64,000 bases of DNA, taken from contig OZ005694.1 of NCBI GenBank assembly GCA_963930775.1, positions 124,001 to 188,000 on the forward strand, given 5' to 3'. This document shows positions 35,753 through 47,500 of the stretch, piece by piece (positions within the stretch are counted from its first letter, which is position 1; each line of letters starts with the position of its first letter). The notes under the pieces were generated by a model that was not told the origin of the DNA, did not search any database, and worked only from the letters and a program-made list of their open reading frames with translations. A program made the position numbers and the translations under genes. The stretch comes from Cliona cf. orientalis. Lineage: Eukaryota; Porifera; Demospongiae; Clionaida; Clionaidae.

Positions 35753-38384
35753 CTAAGATTGGAATCTAATTTTTTTGTAGTCGTGGTTTTCTTGTTTGAT
35801 GTGGTTGATCATAGGGCCTTCGTTTAAGTGTTCGGATATTCTATTTATGATGCCCCTGGCGGTGTAGCCTACATATTGTGCTCCACAACCAGGTGTTGTG
35901 CATATAATAAGGTATATAACATTTTGGATTTACAGTTAAAGAATTTCTTAGGGTGGGGTAGGTTTATCGGAACATTTTATTTAAAGGTTGAGCTTTCTGT
36001 GAAGCATCTTGTTATTATTAAGGGGCATATTGCACAAGCATGACAGCAGCGTTTAATGGGGTTTCTGAAAATTTGTAGTGTATTGTTGAATATGGTGTGT
36101 GGGTATCCGACAGGTAAAGATGATTGTGTGGTATGTTCGGGTTCACTGACATTTGCTTGTGTACTGTCTACTTGGGTGCTTTCGTCTATAGGTTTAGTTT
36201 TGCTCAGACTACTTTGTGTCGTAGGGATGGGTTGTTTCTGTATGTTATTACTGGGGGTTCTGGAAAAATATGGCTCAATGTTCTATTATTTTTTAATTAA
36301 TTTCCAGTGCTTTTTGAGTAGTTGTTTAAGTCTGTGAGCGTCATCACAAAATTGTGTGACAAAGACCAATTTCTTTTTATTGTTTTTCAGTTTTCCTTTG
36401 AACTTGATAAGATCTGGTGTCTTTGATTAAATTTGACAGCATTGATATGTGGCAAGATTTGTTTGTGTTCATATCCTCTTGGTAAAAATCTGTTAATTTT
36501 TGTTTCATATTTCGGAACTCTCTCTCTCATCTGAATTCGTTCTTAAGTATCTGTTGACTTTGCCTTTGCTTATGGCGTTAATTGTGGTTGGGGGTGGTAT
36601 GAGGATGCATGGATGTGTAATTGTTTGTTGGTTGGTTTTATGTGGGTTCGTACGCCTAGGATCTGATTTCTGTCAAATTGGTCACTTTTATACAGGGTTA
36701 TGTCTAGGAATGTGAGTTCTGTTTCACTTAATTCGTATGTAAATTTGATTGTGTGGTGTAATTGGTTGATTGTGTTCATGTATATTGTGAATTCGGATGC
36801 AGATCCGGTCCAGATGACAAAAATGTCATCTATGAACCTTTCCATAGCATTATGTGTGGTTTGCCTAATTTATTCAAATTTTCTTCTAATTTTCCCATAA
36901 ATAGGTTTGCATATGCTGGTGCCATTTTCGTACCCATTGCTGTTCCTTGGATTTGCAGGTAATATTTATTGTTAAATTCAAATACGTTATTTTTATCAAT
37001 TAATTCGACTAAAACGTCTGGTGTTGGTTGTTCGGGTCGTGTGTAATTATCTGGATTGTTTTGTAGATAGTATAATACACTTTGTTTACCATCACTGTGT
37101 GGAATGTTGGTGTACAGTGAGGATACGTCTATGGATGCTAGTAAACAATTTGAGGGTATTTTTATGGTTTCTATTAATTTGAGGAATTCCGTTGAGTCTC
37201 AGATATGAAGGGAGGTTTTTTACATGTGGTTGTAGCCATCTATCAACAGATTGTGATATGGATTCTGTGATACTGTTACAACTGGATACGACTGGTCCTA
37301 TTCCCATGGGATTTTTTGTGAATTTTTTTCAAGAAGTAAAGTCTGGATGTGTGTGTCTGTTTTGGAGGTTTGCAAAATTCAAACCATGCTTGTTTTAATA
37401 AACCATTATTTTCAATGCTTTAAGTTTTTCTGTGATTAGTTCCTTTAGTGTGGGAGAGATGTCTATGTGTAATAGTTCGTATACGTTAAGATTTTTTAGG
37501 TGTACCATTGCATTACTAATTAGTGTATTCATCTCTGTCTTCTACGACTATCGTTGAGCCTTTATCAGTTTTCTTTATTACTATACGAGGGTTATTGATT
37601 AGCTCGCTGAGAGCTAACCACTCTTTTCTGGTTAGGTTGTCCTACTTGTCTTGTTTATGTTTGTCTGTATTCAGCATTTCTACTCCAACTCTATGTAGAA
37701 AAGTGTCTAGGGTACCATTGTAAGATAACCTTTCTGGGTCATAAGTGTGATTACGTTTTGGTTCGAATGGATCTTTAGGTTCTGTATATTTCTTTTGTGG
37801 TCTATTGGTTGTTCTTAGTTCATATATAGTCTTTAGTCTGTGCATGAAATTCCTAATGTCTGTCTGTAGGTAGGCTCTTTCTAAGAACATTTTTCTGGGA
37901 ATCAGTCAGGGTTGTTTGTTTTGCTAATATGACTAAAGAGTCATCATCCTTAGTGTCTGTAGTGTGGTTAATTACAATGTTATTATCTGTATGAATGTTT
38001 TGGCACTCAATATTGTCATGGTTGGTATTGTGTGAAATGGTATTAGTTTGTGTAAGTTTCTGTCTATGTCTGTTTTTTCTGTATATTGTTTGTTTCTTTA
38101 ATGTCCGTCTTGAGGTGTGCCCTTCCTTGGAAAGCCTTTTCCGTTGGCGGGGCCCTTTCCTCTGCTCGGTTGTTGTGGTTATTGTTGATACGTGTATTGG
38201 TACTGTCGTCGCTGTTCCAGTGTTCCATTTTTTGAATATGTATTAATGAGTCTAGTGAGGGCTTCCATAAAGTCTGTGGGTGGACTTTGTTGTAGATGAG
38301 GCTGTTTGGGTGTAGGAGATTATAGACATTTGAAAGGACTGCAAGACACAAAAGGTTAATAATCATAATGCATGATTTGTGCAT
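35753..38384 (-). pseudogene. Penelope-like element: RT plus GIY-YIG
   Basis: Minus strand, fragmented over three frames. The N-terminal part reads ERAYLQTDIRNFMHRL (about 37890) and KTDKGSTIVVEDRDEY (about 37560). The RT core has PVVSSCNSITESIS (about 37290), GTAMGTKMAPAYANLFM (36905-36955) and FIDDIFVIW (about 36840), the catalytic Asp pair. HIKPTNKQLHIH follows, and the C-terminal GIY-YIG endonuclease reads TTPGCGAQYVGYTARGIINR (about 35830-35890), ending with TAG at 35753-35755. Order and motifs are typical of Penelope-like retroelements. Several stops and frameshifts make it inactive. Confidence 0.85.
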
Positions 38385-38800
38385 GTGGGTGGGGGTGACA
38401 CGCTGAAATATTGAGAGTGGTATAGACCCTCATTCTCTCTTCATTGGATCGGGCTATAGGCGAATGTGTCCATATCCTCTCTTCATCTAGCCACATAGGA
38501 CTATTGTAATATAAAATTATTATGATAATATTGCATGACATTATGAATTATTGTGTTAGCAGTAATAATGACATTAATTGTTATCCACTTTACTGCATTT
38601 GTTGAATAGTAGCTAATCATCATATAGAATAGTCATGACTGTACTGTACAAAAACATGGAGGTCAAATCTGGCCATGGTCTTCACAAAAATGGGTAAGGG
38701 TACAAAGTTGGAATGCATAATGCTTGACCAAGTTGATTAAAGATCAAAGGCTTAAGGCGCTTACGTATCATTTACCGTTCAAAGGTCGTCTAGTTTGACA
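38385..38800. other. Upstream region of the BEN-domain gene
   Basis: AT-rich, no exon seen. It separates the Penelope remnant from the BEN gene promoter. Confidence 0.4.
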
Positions 38801-38830
38801 GGTGTTGATGCTCACTGAGTGTAGAGTGCC

Positions 38831-38838
38831 TATAAAAG
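38831..38838 (+). promoter_or_regulatory. TATA box of the BEN-domain gene
   Basis: TATAAAAG lies about 96 bases upstream of the chosen ATG at 38934, leaving a leader of about 65 bases if transcription starts some 30 bases downstream. Confidence 0.55.
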
Positions 38839-38933
38839 CTAAGGGGGATGTTAGTCAGCTGTTCTACAGTTTCTCCGGAGAAATCTCCTGCGATCCTGAA
38901 ACTCTTCTATTCATCAACACAGCCTACGTCACC

Positions 38934-39396
38934 ATGACTACTGATCATCAGAAGTTACTACCCGCTGTCCAGGCTACAGGTGCTAGCTATTTCGTTGTCA
39001 AGTTCTCTGAGGATCAGTACATATCCGCGATTCCATCTAAGAGGATCGTCGAGCCGGCAGCTGGTGCACTTGCTACTGGTGATTCTTGCGTCGTTCGTTC
39101 CATGGACAGATGGCTGTACGAGACAAAAGTGCTAGAAATCGCCCAGGAATACACCACTGCCAAGAGGTACGAAAGGCAACACCTTCGGAAGAGCGGTCAC
39201 CAGCACCTCCTCCGCGAAAGAAGGCCAAGCTAGTAAAGCAGGGGAAAGCGTCTATAGCTGTCAAAGGGAAGAGCAAATAACCATCGAAAACGAAGAGATA
39301 AGGGAACAATCTTCCACTGCCACCACTAAAGCTTCGAAAGGAGAGCGATAAGGGGAGTCTACCAACGATAAGCTTGAGATGGAAGTTGGTTCAGAG

Positions 39397-39434
<38 letters not shown>

Positions 39435-41105
39435 TAAAGCTTGTCCCTCCAGCAGACAACAAACCTTCCCAGCAATCTTCCAAGCAAGCAGCTAGTCCCA
39501 GTGAACAGCCAGCCAATAAAGAGCCTTCTCAGAGATCTTCATAGCCAGCAGCTGGTCCCAACATATACATGTATAATAGAGGTCCCAATGAACACCCAGT
39601 CAATGGAGAGCCTTCTCAGCAATCTTAAAGGCAAGAAGCTAGTCAGAGTGAACAGTCAGCCAATCAAAAGCCTTCTCAGAGATCTTCAAAGACAGCAACT
39701 CTTCCCAATGAACAGTCGGCCAATGGGGAGCCTTCTCAGCAATCTTCAAGGCAAGAAGCTAGTCCCAGTGAACAGCCAGCCAATCAAGAGCCTTCTCAGA
39801 GATCTTCAAAGCCAGCAGCTAGTCCCAATGAACAGCCAGTCAATGGGGAGCCTTCTCAGCAATCTCCTGAATAACAACCATTACAGATTCCAAAAGCATC
39901 GAAAGAGTGGTATCTTGAACAACACACTCTTGATCTTATCACAGGTCCCGAGTAAACAGTGGATGATTCAAATTCCAGCTCAAGTGATGGGTCAGATGTT
40001 ATTGTGCGCTCTGAATCAAATGTTATCACGATCGATGTGGATTTGTCCACTAAGGAGTCGGTGATAAACGTTGGCACACAAACCAATGTAGTACCATATT
40101 ACAGATGTGAGGAGGCCATTGCAGCAATAACTCGACCCACACACTTCGTGCAAACCCTAAGTAGCCGAGTAGACACATCTTTGGAGAGGTTGACGGGACA
40201 AATGAATCTGGCTTTAGATACTATACTATAATCAGCCATCGCTCACAGGTATTTTACATTATATTATAGTGAAGATAATACATGTAAATGTGCATATAAA
40301 GATAGGTACATGTACATGTAAATCTGACAAATGTATGTAGCTACAGATTCATTTTCTGTTATTTTTTTAGGTATCAACATCTACTACAGTGCGTCCTGCA
40401 ATAGCTCTTCCATCAAATGTCCAACCTCTATCTCCACTCACCCCACTACCACCACCTCCACGACAGCTCACTAATCCAATCGTGGCACAGTCCCCTGGCA
40501 CATCAGCAGCTCCTCACCCGGCAGCACAACTACTCCCACCACCTGGTCCAACAACCCCCAGCCATCACTCAAAGGTATTTTATACTTAAAATTACTTTTA
40601 TACATAGTGAAGATATACTGCACATAAAGACACAATATTATGATACTGTACATGTATACGTGTACTGACACATGCATGTATACGCATTCGCTTTCTGTTG
40701 TTTCTTTAGGTATCAACATCCACTACAATGTGTCCTGTACAACTACTCCCACCACCTGATCCAACAACCCCCTCTCAGGCAAATCAACATCCCAAACCAT
40801 TCTCCACCTCCCACCCATCTGAAATCATCCAACATGAAAATTCAAAGGAGGACCTGGTTCTCATAAAGAATGAGAGCTGTTCACGTAGGAACTTAGCCTC
40901 GCATCAGGCAGAAAAGATGTTTGAAAAGGGAGAGTGGATAGGGAGTAATTGTGAGGGAAGGAAAGGGAAGAGGAAGCTGGACCCCGTGAGGATAGAGAGG
41001 ATCCAGGCAGCAACCCTTAAGCTGTGGCCATTGAAAGGAAAAGAGAAGTATGAGGATGCCTGGAAAGAGTGTAAAAGAGCTATTGATGAGGGGGTAGACA
41101 ATTGA
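38934..41105 (+). CDS. BEN-domain protein gene, several exons
   Basis: The start at 38934 has a good context (CACCATGA). The N-terminal exon reads ASYFVVKFSEDQYISAIPSK and DRWLYETKVLEI, a short N-terminal module common in invertebrate BEN proteins. It continues with a basic, NLS-like PPPRKKAKLVKQGKAS in another frame (about 39205) and an acidic stretch in a third (about 39268). Then come the 20-residue repeat region, a block VIVRSESNVITIDVDLS and VGTQTN (39985-40090), a Pro-rich exon (40372-40575) and a final exon (40710-41105). The last exon ends with a BEN domain (RKGKRKLDPVRIERI, WKECKRAIDEG). BEN domains bind DNA or chromatin proteins, usually as repressors. Multiple stops and frame changes in the middle mean either a pseudogene or poor sequence. 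Confidence 0.7.
39397..39433 (+). repeat. 37-C homopolymer
   Basis: A pure C run directly upstream of an acceptor-like CCCTCCAG at about 39457. It could act as a long polypyrimidine tract, or encode Pro if it were in an exon. Length in the assembly is unlikely to be exact. Confidence 0.9.
39500..39880 (+). repeat. 60-bp coding-type tandem repeat
   Basis: Six units start at 39501, 39588, 39648, 39708, 39768 and 39828; spacing is 60 bases except for one 27-base insertion after the first. Two unit types alternate, giving a 120-base higher-order period. One frame encodes Ser/Pro/Glu/Gln-rich repeats (ASPSEQPANQEPSQRSSKPA) but has stops at 39542 and 39626. Another is open for 207 codons and spells LVPMNSQSMGSLLSNLQGKK-type leucine-rich units. 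Confidence 0.85.
40219..40710 (+). repeat. Tandem exon-intron duplication in the BEN gene
   Basis: The exon end CAGCCATC-CTCA-AGGTATTTTA, the following intron (with AGTGAAGATA and TGTACATG words) and the next exon start GGTATCAACATC-ACTACA recur in order at 40229-40390 and 40558-40725. The unit is about 330 bases. This explains two similar Pro-rich exons in a row. Confidence 0.75.
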
Positions 41106-41600
41106 AGATGAAACTGAAGCTTCAGGACAAAACTAACTTTATGTAATGTTGTACCAGTACTTGCTGCACATGCACACACAACATTTAATATTCAATTTAT
41201 GCATTTTTGTTCTTGTATTATACCATGAGAACCTGGAACAACTTGTAATAAAGATAACATTTGTCAGAACACAGACAAATTTGTCCCCTAGTAGTGCTTG
41301 GGCATGAACTGTTATGTCACACTCTTGCTCACTGTGTGTGCTTGCGCACATATGGTTCTGCACGCGCACTCGTGCACGCGCACACGTACGGATACATATA
41401 ATTCCCTATGACTGCGTGTGCAAAGTGTGTGTGTATGCGCGTGTACCTATGGGTGCGTGAGTGTGCAGCCAAGGCATAAACCGCAGATAGAGGTGAGAGC
41501 TTCCGCGCTGGCTAAGCATTTATTATACGTATCAACGCGGGAGCAATGCGTTACACGTTTAATTTTTTGCTGATCTGTGTGTACCATCACTTAGCCAGGA
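41106..41600. other. 3' flank of the BEN gene, no gene
   Basis: AATAAAGATAA at about 41247 may serve as poly(A) signal. 41330-41470 is rich in GTGTG/GCGCAC alternating purine-pyrimidine sequence. Confidence 0.4.
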
Positions 41601-42480
41601 TAAACTAACGATCAAAAATGTAACAGTAATTTTGCTGGCATAACTATAGATACCAGCCAGCCATCATTACATGTCACTGCAAGTAACTGTTAACTTACTC
41701 GCAAGCAAAGTGAAGTGGAGTACGTCCATCATTGGTTGTAGCTTGGACACTGCATTTATGTGTTTCAATCAGATAGGTAACTAGGTCAAGATTTCCACTC
41801 CTGCATCAAAGGACATAAATACAGTGATGGATGTGTACATCATCAATAATATCATCAGCACGAAGATATTATGTTACACCAGAGGATAGCATATCATGTG
41901 TCATGATATAATGATAGTATTATTATGTTGTATGATGACCACAAACCAGGAAATTCAATTGCTTTCCCAGTGCTACTGCATACACATCACATGTATGTAG
42001 CAGGTGTGCAAATTGCCACATCTACTCATTACCTCACTACACGGTGGAATAAAGGATGAGAACGTATACTCTAAATAATTAATATTATAATATATACCAG
42101 GTGCTTTATGCAAACATTTCGGACTTTCAGCTACTGATAACACTACTGTAGGGTAATTCTGTTTTCAAAGCTAGTTGCTTGGGTAGCTGATATCAGTCTT
42201 TAATCCAATGAAATGATGTATAATGGTATTTGAGTAGAATGCACTTCTCACTGTAAACTATGCCAACGTCTGAGCTTACACAAACAACTCATTCATGCGA
42301 TTATAATGTGTGAAATTTGCTGTTAATATAATATTATGATACTTTTCTATTGCGACAAATTAATGCATCTAAACAATCAAGTTGTATCCATTGCATTTCT
42401 ATAGTGAAAATTTAATTTATGGTAGGAGCCAACAATCATTGTGGATCATGCTGGCATTTCTGTGGTGTTGATGCTGACTA
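41600..42480 (-). repeat. C-tail segment with ankyrin exon retained
   Basis: Aligns with 28740-29400 and 33770-34060; the order of blocks (CCAGCCA-CATCAT, CAGTGCTACTGCATACACAT, AAGGATGAGAACGTATACTC, ACACAAACAACTCATTCATG) is conserved. This copy keeps the exon. Confidence 0.75.
41699..41800 (-). CDS. Ankyrin-repeat exon
   Basis: A 102-base minus-strand exon between acceptor GATGCAG and donor GTAAGT, phase 2 on both sides. It encodes one ankyrin repeat shifted by half a unit: SGNLDLVTYLIETHKCSVQA followed by the signature DGRTPLHFAC. It lies in a C-type segment shared with 28740-29080 and 33770-33960, where the exon is gone. Exon length and phase equal those of 44339-44440, so consecutive repeats could be spliced in any order without frame change. 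It probably belongs to a larger gene transcribed leftwards; partner exons in this copy are partly displaced by the transposons and BEN gene. Confidence 0.8.
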
Positions 42481-42596
42481 GCAGTGGTCTGCATGCAGGA
42501 TACACCTGAGGTATTATTAGGAGGTTTGTGCAGTTCATAATGAAACTAGACTACATCACAAAATATATAGAGAGAGCAGTTACACGTGTTATGACG

Positions 42597-42860
42597 CAAA
42601 AGCGATCCCGATCCGATCGCGATACGCCGGTACGTACGCCGGCGCGATCGCTGGACGATATGGATGGGAGGGGCTGGGAGGTCAGGGGATGGGTTGCGAA
42701 TGGTTAGGAAGGTTAGTGTGGGAGGGGCTGGGAGGTCTGGGGATGGGTTGCAAATGGTTAGTAGGGTTAGTCTCTAGGGTTTGCATATACATGGACTGGA
42801 GGGGCTGGGAGGTCTGGGGCTGGGTTGTGAATGATTAGCAGGGTTAGTGTGGGAATTTTT
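42597..42860 (+). repeat. G-rich minisatellite, about 55-75-base unit
   Basis: Three copies of GGGAGGGGCTGGGAGGTC followed by GGGTTG, AATG and TTAG-AGGGTTAG, starting near 42665, 42720 and 42797. The unit has several G3-G4 tracts in close succession, so it could fold as a G-quadruplex. A CpG-rich palindromic patch (CGGTACGTACGCCGGCGCGA) precedes it at 42628-42650. Confidence 0.8.
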
Positions 42861-43537
42861 CTAAGTGTTGATAGATCGCATTTGCGTTAAGGTTTAAATT
42901 ATCAAAAACCTTGCTTTCTGGCAAAATTCAAATGGGGACTGAGCTGAGCCCACTGACACGTGGTACGAATGCTAGTATTGGTGGCTCTTTTGAGTGCCAT
43001 GTAGTCTCTCCTACCACTAAAAACTGTTGTGAGACGAGTCTCGCACGTGTAGAAGGGAGTTTCACATGAGACCCGGCTGAGACAGTTGCTCCTCAGCTGC
43101 TTGAAGCATAGAATCACCTTCATTCCCAGCGCTGTCCAAATCTCACGGTCAAAAGGTCCTAGAAAAATTTTCCTCTGGCTTTATAGCCAAGCTTTGGATA
43201 TCTTAAACAGCTTTAGTGGCAAATAGGAGACCATACATGGCGGTCAATAGATCTACAGAGCCACCAGCACTAGCACTACGTTACACAGGCATTGCATACT
43301 GAATAACGCACGTGGCTGTCTTGTTAGCTTATATACTTGAAGGAAGTGTGACATCATTGTTGCATACTTCCTGCTCTGCAACATGAATCTGATTGGTCAC
43401 TTTTCAATGCAGCACGGTTACTAAGCAACTAGCTACCCACAAAACCACGCTCACACAGCTGATTGGTAACCTAGCTACAGGATGCACTATAGCAGACCAC
43501 AAATGCACAGCGCCACACACCTCATAGTCTAAGCTGA
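42861..43537. other. No supported gene
   Basis: A 73-codon minus frame at 42902-43123 lacks a domain or splice support. The flank 43380-43480 is ordinary AT-rich sequence. Confidence 0.35.
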
Positions 43538-43681
43538 TTATCACCCATGCCTCGGCTCTACGGCTATTAGAAACCACTCGGGATGTTGTATAATCGCCTC
43601 AGGCTCTGCCCTCAGCCCTCGGCGATTATGCAACATCCCTCGGGTTTCTATTAACCATAGAGCCTCGGCTTAGGGCAATAA
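43538..43681. mobile_element. 144-bp palindromic foldback MITE
   Basis: Arms of about 60 bases, starting TTATCACCCATGCCTCGGCT and ending with its imperfect inverted copy, surround a loop of about 20 bases. CCTCGG and CTCGGG words recur within the arms. No coding frame. Confidence 0.8.
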
Positions 43682-44338
43682 TCTATACATAGAATGGGAG
43701 TCAGGTCTATCACAGCACATTGACAATGGAAAGGCAAGTAAATAATCAATTAAGTAGACATACACAATGTACTCCCATTCTGCCTCTACACTATCTCTCT
43801 GCACAGCAATGATCAGCCATACCATCATGTATTTCTAAAATATTATCGATAGCACACAGCTACTACAATAGCTTTCCATATATTCCCCAAAAATTTTCAA
43901 GACCTGATAAACTCTAGGCCTACAGTAGCATTGATACACTAGTAAACTTTGATGGGAGCAATCAAGAGAGCACTATTATTTGTGACCATTCCCGCGTCAA
44001 CTTTAAACTTGTCAGGTTATGTGCTTTGGACAACACCTAACATGAGGGACTTCACAGAGATTCGTAAGCTGCAGCACTTGCATACAAATCCCAATATGTA
44101 TTTTTAAAATTGATAGGAAATCTTAACTAACGCTGATGATATGCATGACATTGACTTGAGCCGTCATAATTATTATGAGCACAACAATAGTAAACTAAGA
44201 GCCTTGAGAGTGATGCTAGGAAACAGATGGGCTTGGGTTTGGTTTGCCCATACACACACAACGGATATATGTTTTGATTATGAGCAAGCAACATTACATG
44301 ATAAATAAAATATTGCTGGATGAATGTACCAAACTTAC

Positions 44339-44440
44339 CGACAAGCAAAGTGCAGTGGAGTAGATCCGTGACTGGTTGTAGCATGGATAATGGCATTGCA
44401 CTCTTCAATGAGATACTTTGATACGTCAATATGACCATTT
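44339..44440 (-). CDS. Ankyrin-repeat exon
   Basis: A 102-base minus-strand exon between acceptor AACTTCAG and donor GTAAGT, phase 2 on both sides. It encodes NGHIDVSKYLIEECNAIIHA followed by HGSTPLHFACR, one ankyrin repeat in the same half-unit register as 41699-41800. No disruption. Together they suggest a multi-repeat ankyrin domain assembled from same-phase exons. Ankyrin repeats mediate protein-protein contacts; the rest of the protein is not identified. Confidence 0.85.
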
Positions 44441-44559
44441 CTGAAGTTAGATGAAGAAAAATGAGCAGATGATCGATAGCATGTTGAACATCATGGCTCA
44501 CACACCACACAGCTCTACACATGCCAGAATAAAACAGAATAATGAATATTTTTCAAGAG

Positions 44560-47500
44560 GGGAGTACCACAGCATATGAAGCCATGCCAAAAAACCATGT
44601 CTTACAACAGACTGCTCAATGAAACCGGCCGGGCTGGGGAGAGAATGTTTAGTGGTGTAAATTAATCACCTACTGTGGTCTTGTGTGATCATAAAAGAGT
44701 GTATACACAAACATAATGGATCCTTGAGATCAAACAAACTACAAACAATAGGAATTAATGAGTGCTAATTTGATTGTTTCTGCATATTCACACACACTAT
44801 TATATGTGATTACAGTATTTGGACTATCAACAAAATTAATCACTAAAGCTAAGCGGTTTGTACATGTGAAATACAAACGCACCACAATTCACCTCATTTC
44901 CTAATACAGTATAGCTACGATATCTGCAGATTTTAAGTCTCTAGCACATGCACATATACGTACATGTAGTAGTCATGGAGACACAACCAAAAATATACCT
45001 GGGTCACTAGGGGTTGGTTTTGCAATGAAATATTGCTATATATGTTGAAAACGAAAGTTATCACTTAAAATATGTGGCCAAGCCCATGTCAATTATCTAA
45101 ATAACTGCCTAAATGCTTGAACTAGAGCAGCCAAAATTTAATTTTGATAGAAACTCATCAGATACAGTAGAAGGCAAAAAACAGTGACATTTCCATCCAG
45201 TACTGCTAGTTAAATGGTGTGATGGGTGTAGCTCACTCCCCCTCATAATCACTGTCTCATCATACTAGCCTAGGCTTAAAATTAATGACTACTATTTTAA
45301 CCTAGAAAGATTTAAATGGTGAGTACTTTATATCTAAGGAATAAACAAGAACTCTCTAGCGCTGTATATGCTCACATACAAGCATGTGCTTCGATTTCAT
45401 TCATGGCTCTTGAAAACCGGCTTCAAACTGAAACCGGTATTAACTGTGGCATCAAAACTAGTCATTACTTACACAGATCCATCCCAGTTAGCTACATGTT
45501 AATTATTGTTTCGTAATTGTCTTGTTAGTCCATGACCCACCTTTCAGTCTCATTATCAACCTACCATAATATTAATGTTATGTATATAGCTGATAAGTTT
45601 GGTTGCTAGGCAATGGCTAACAACTTACAATAACTGCTATTAATATATCTTTTGTGGGTAGCTGGGAAGGCACTAGCTAATCTAGATTTATAATCCTTGC
45701 ACTCTCTCATGCAGGCCCAGCCCAGTGAATTCTGTTCCTCATGGGCAAGCGAATTAAAAATTCAGGTAGCTACCCTCATTATCCCCTGGGAAATGTATTT
45801 ATTCTCATGACTAGGATCAACATTAATGTTGAAATGATATCCCCAATAATTAAGATGTTACAAAGATTAAGTTTTCAACTAGTCATAACTTTGGTAGCGT
45901 GATTAGGGACTCAGTATGTCACTAGGACTACCACAGTGTTAACTGTGTCTCAAATATTGTTCTGTACAAGCTCTATGTATGACGTAGAACTTGATTTCAT
46001 GTTGTTAAAATAGTGTTTGATAAAATACGCATTATCTTGACATGTGGTGCACATGTTGGTAGCAAATAATTCACATTAAATTTTGAGTGAATACTATGAT
46101 ATATGCATGCATCATGATGGCACATACATACATACATGCTGCAGCTCTGTGTGGTTGTAGTTATCAACATTTTATTTTTGAATTTTCACCTACTAGGCTC
46201 ATGATGGTACATAGCTCTAGGCACACAATAATAATGTACACATAATTCAGTCACAAACGCACATATTTAAATATGATAATGTCATCTATGCATGTACACA
46301 CACAGAAACACTCTGACTGAGACTTTCAATACAACAGATATGGAGAAGGTAAACATAAGATCTACGAGAATGAATTGGTGCTAATTTACAAAGCATTATG
46401 CTAGGTTTACAAATCATATAGTTATGTCAGCTAGCTGTGGAGGAATTAATTCAAAACAGGCTACATCATTTATAGGAAGAGCACAAAGAGAGGGCTGGTG
46501 ACAGGTGACCTAGCATATTGATCACAAAAGAAAATCCATAATACTATTATACAGTTAGTGGAGTGGGATTGATGACCTACACAATGGGCTGCTTCATGGC
46601 CATAGTGGAGTTGTGATTATCAATTCATCGCCTTTCAGGTTGTAAAATTATGAACAGCTAGGAAGCCAGAGAGATAATGAGAAGTAGTTGCCATGGCTAC
46701 AGTATAGATATTCAGATCAGGGTCATAAGGAATTAGTGATGAGCAACTCTTATCCTCCAAATTTATAATTTTACACTACCAAATTGATGAGAATATTTCT
46801 CTTTAAAAGTTCATTTTCTTGACATTCTTAATTATAGAGACAGAAAATTTTCATGCTCTTCATCCACAATCATTATCAGCCCCTCCCCTTCCCCTAATTA
46901 CAAATAATTGTGTCTACACCCATGCAATAATTACGTTATGAAGATAATTAATTTTCAACTAGCTACAACTTGATTAGAGACTCAGTATGCCACTAGCATT
47001 ACGACAGCGTTATGTCTTAAAATTTGTTGTATACATACAAGCTAGCAAATCTATGTGTGGCGTGGTACTTGTTTTCAAGTAAAGTTTGATGAAGTACATA
47101 ATATCTTGATATGCGGTGGACATGTTGGTAGCAAATAATTCACAAATAATATAATACATACACGATGATGTCACATACATGCATGCTGCAGCTCTAGTTA
47201 TCAACAATTCAAATTTATTTTTATTCCCAACTCTATGAGTGTTCGCCTACTAGGCTCATGATGGTACACAGCTATAGGCACACAATAGTAACAAATGCTA
47301 TAATTATAATAATTATATAAATATGATTATGTACACACATACTGAGACTTTCAATACAACAGATATGGAGAAAGTAAGATCTATAAGAGAAAATTGGTGC
47401 TAATTAACAAAACATTGTGCTTTACAAAAATTTCAAGGTTCATGTCAGCTAACTGTGGAGGAATTAACTCAAAACTAATAAGAGGAACGTGAATAATAAT

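Noticed and set aside
42902-43123. 73-codon minus ORF
   Set aside because: No splice context or domain; not repeated elsewhere.
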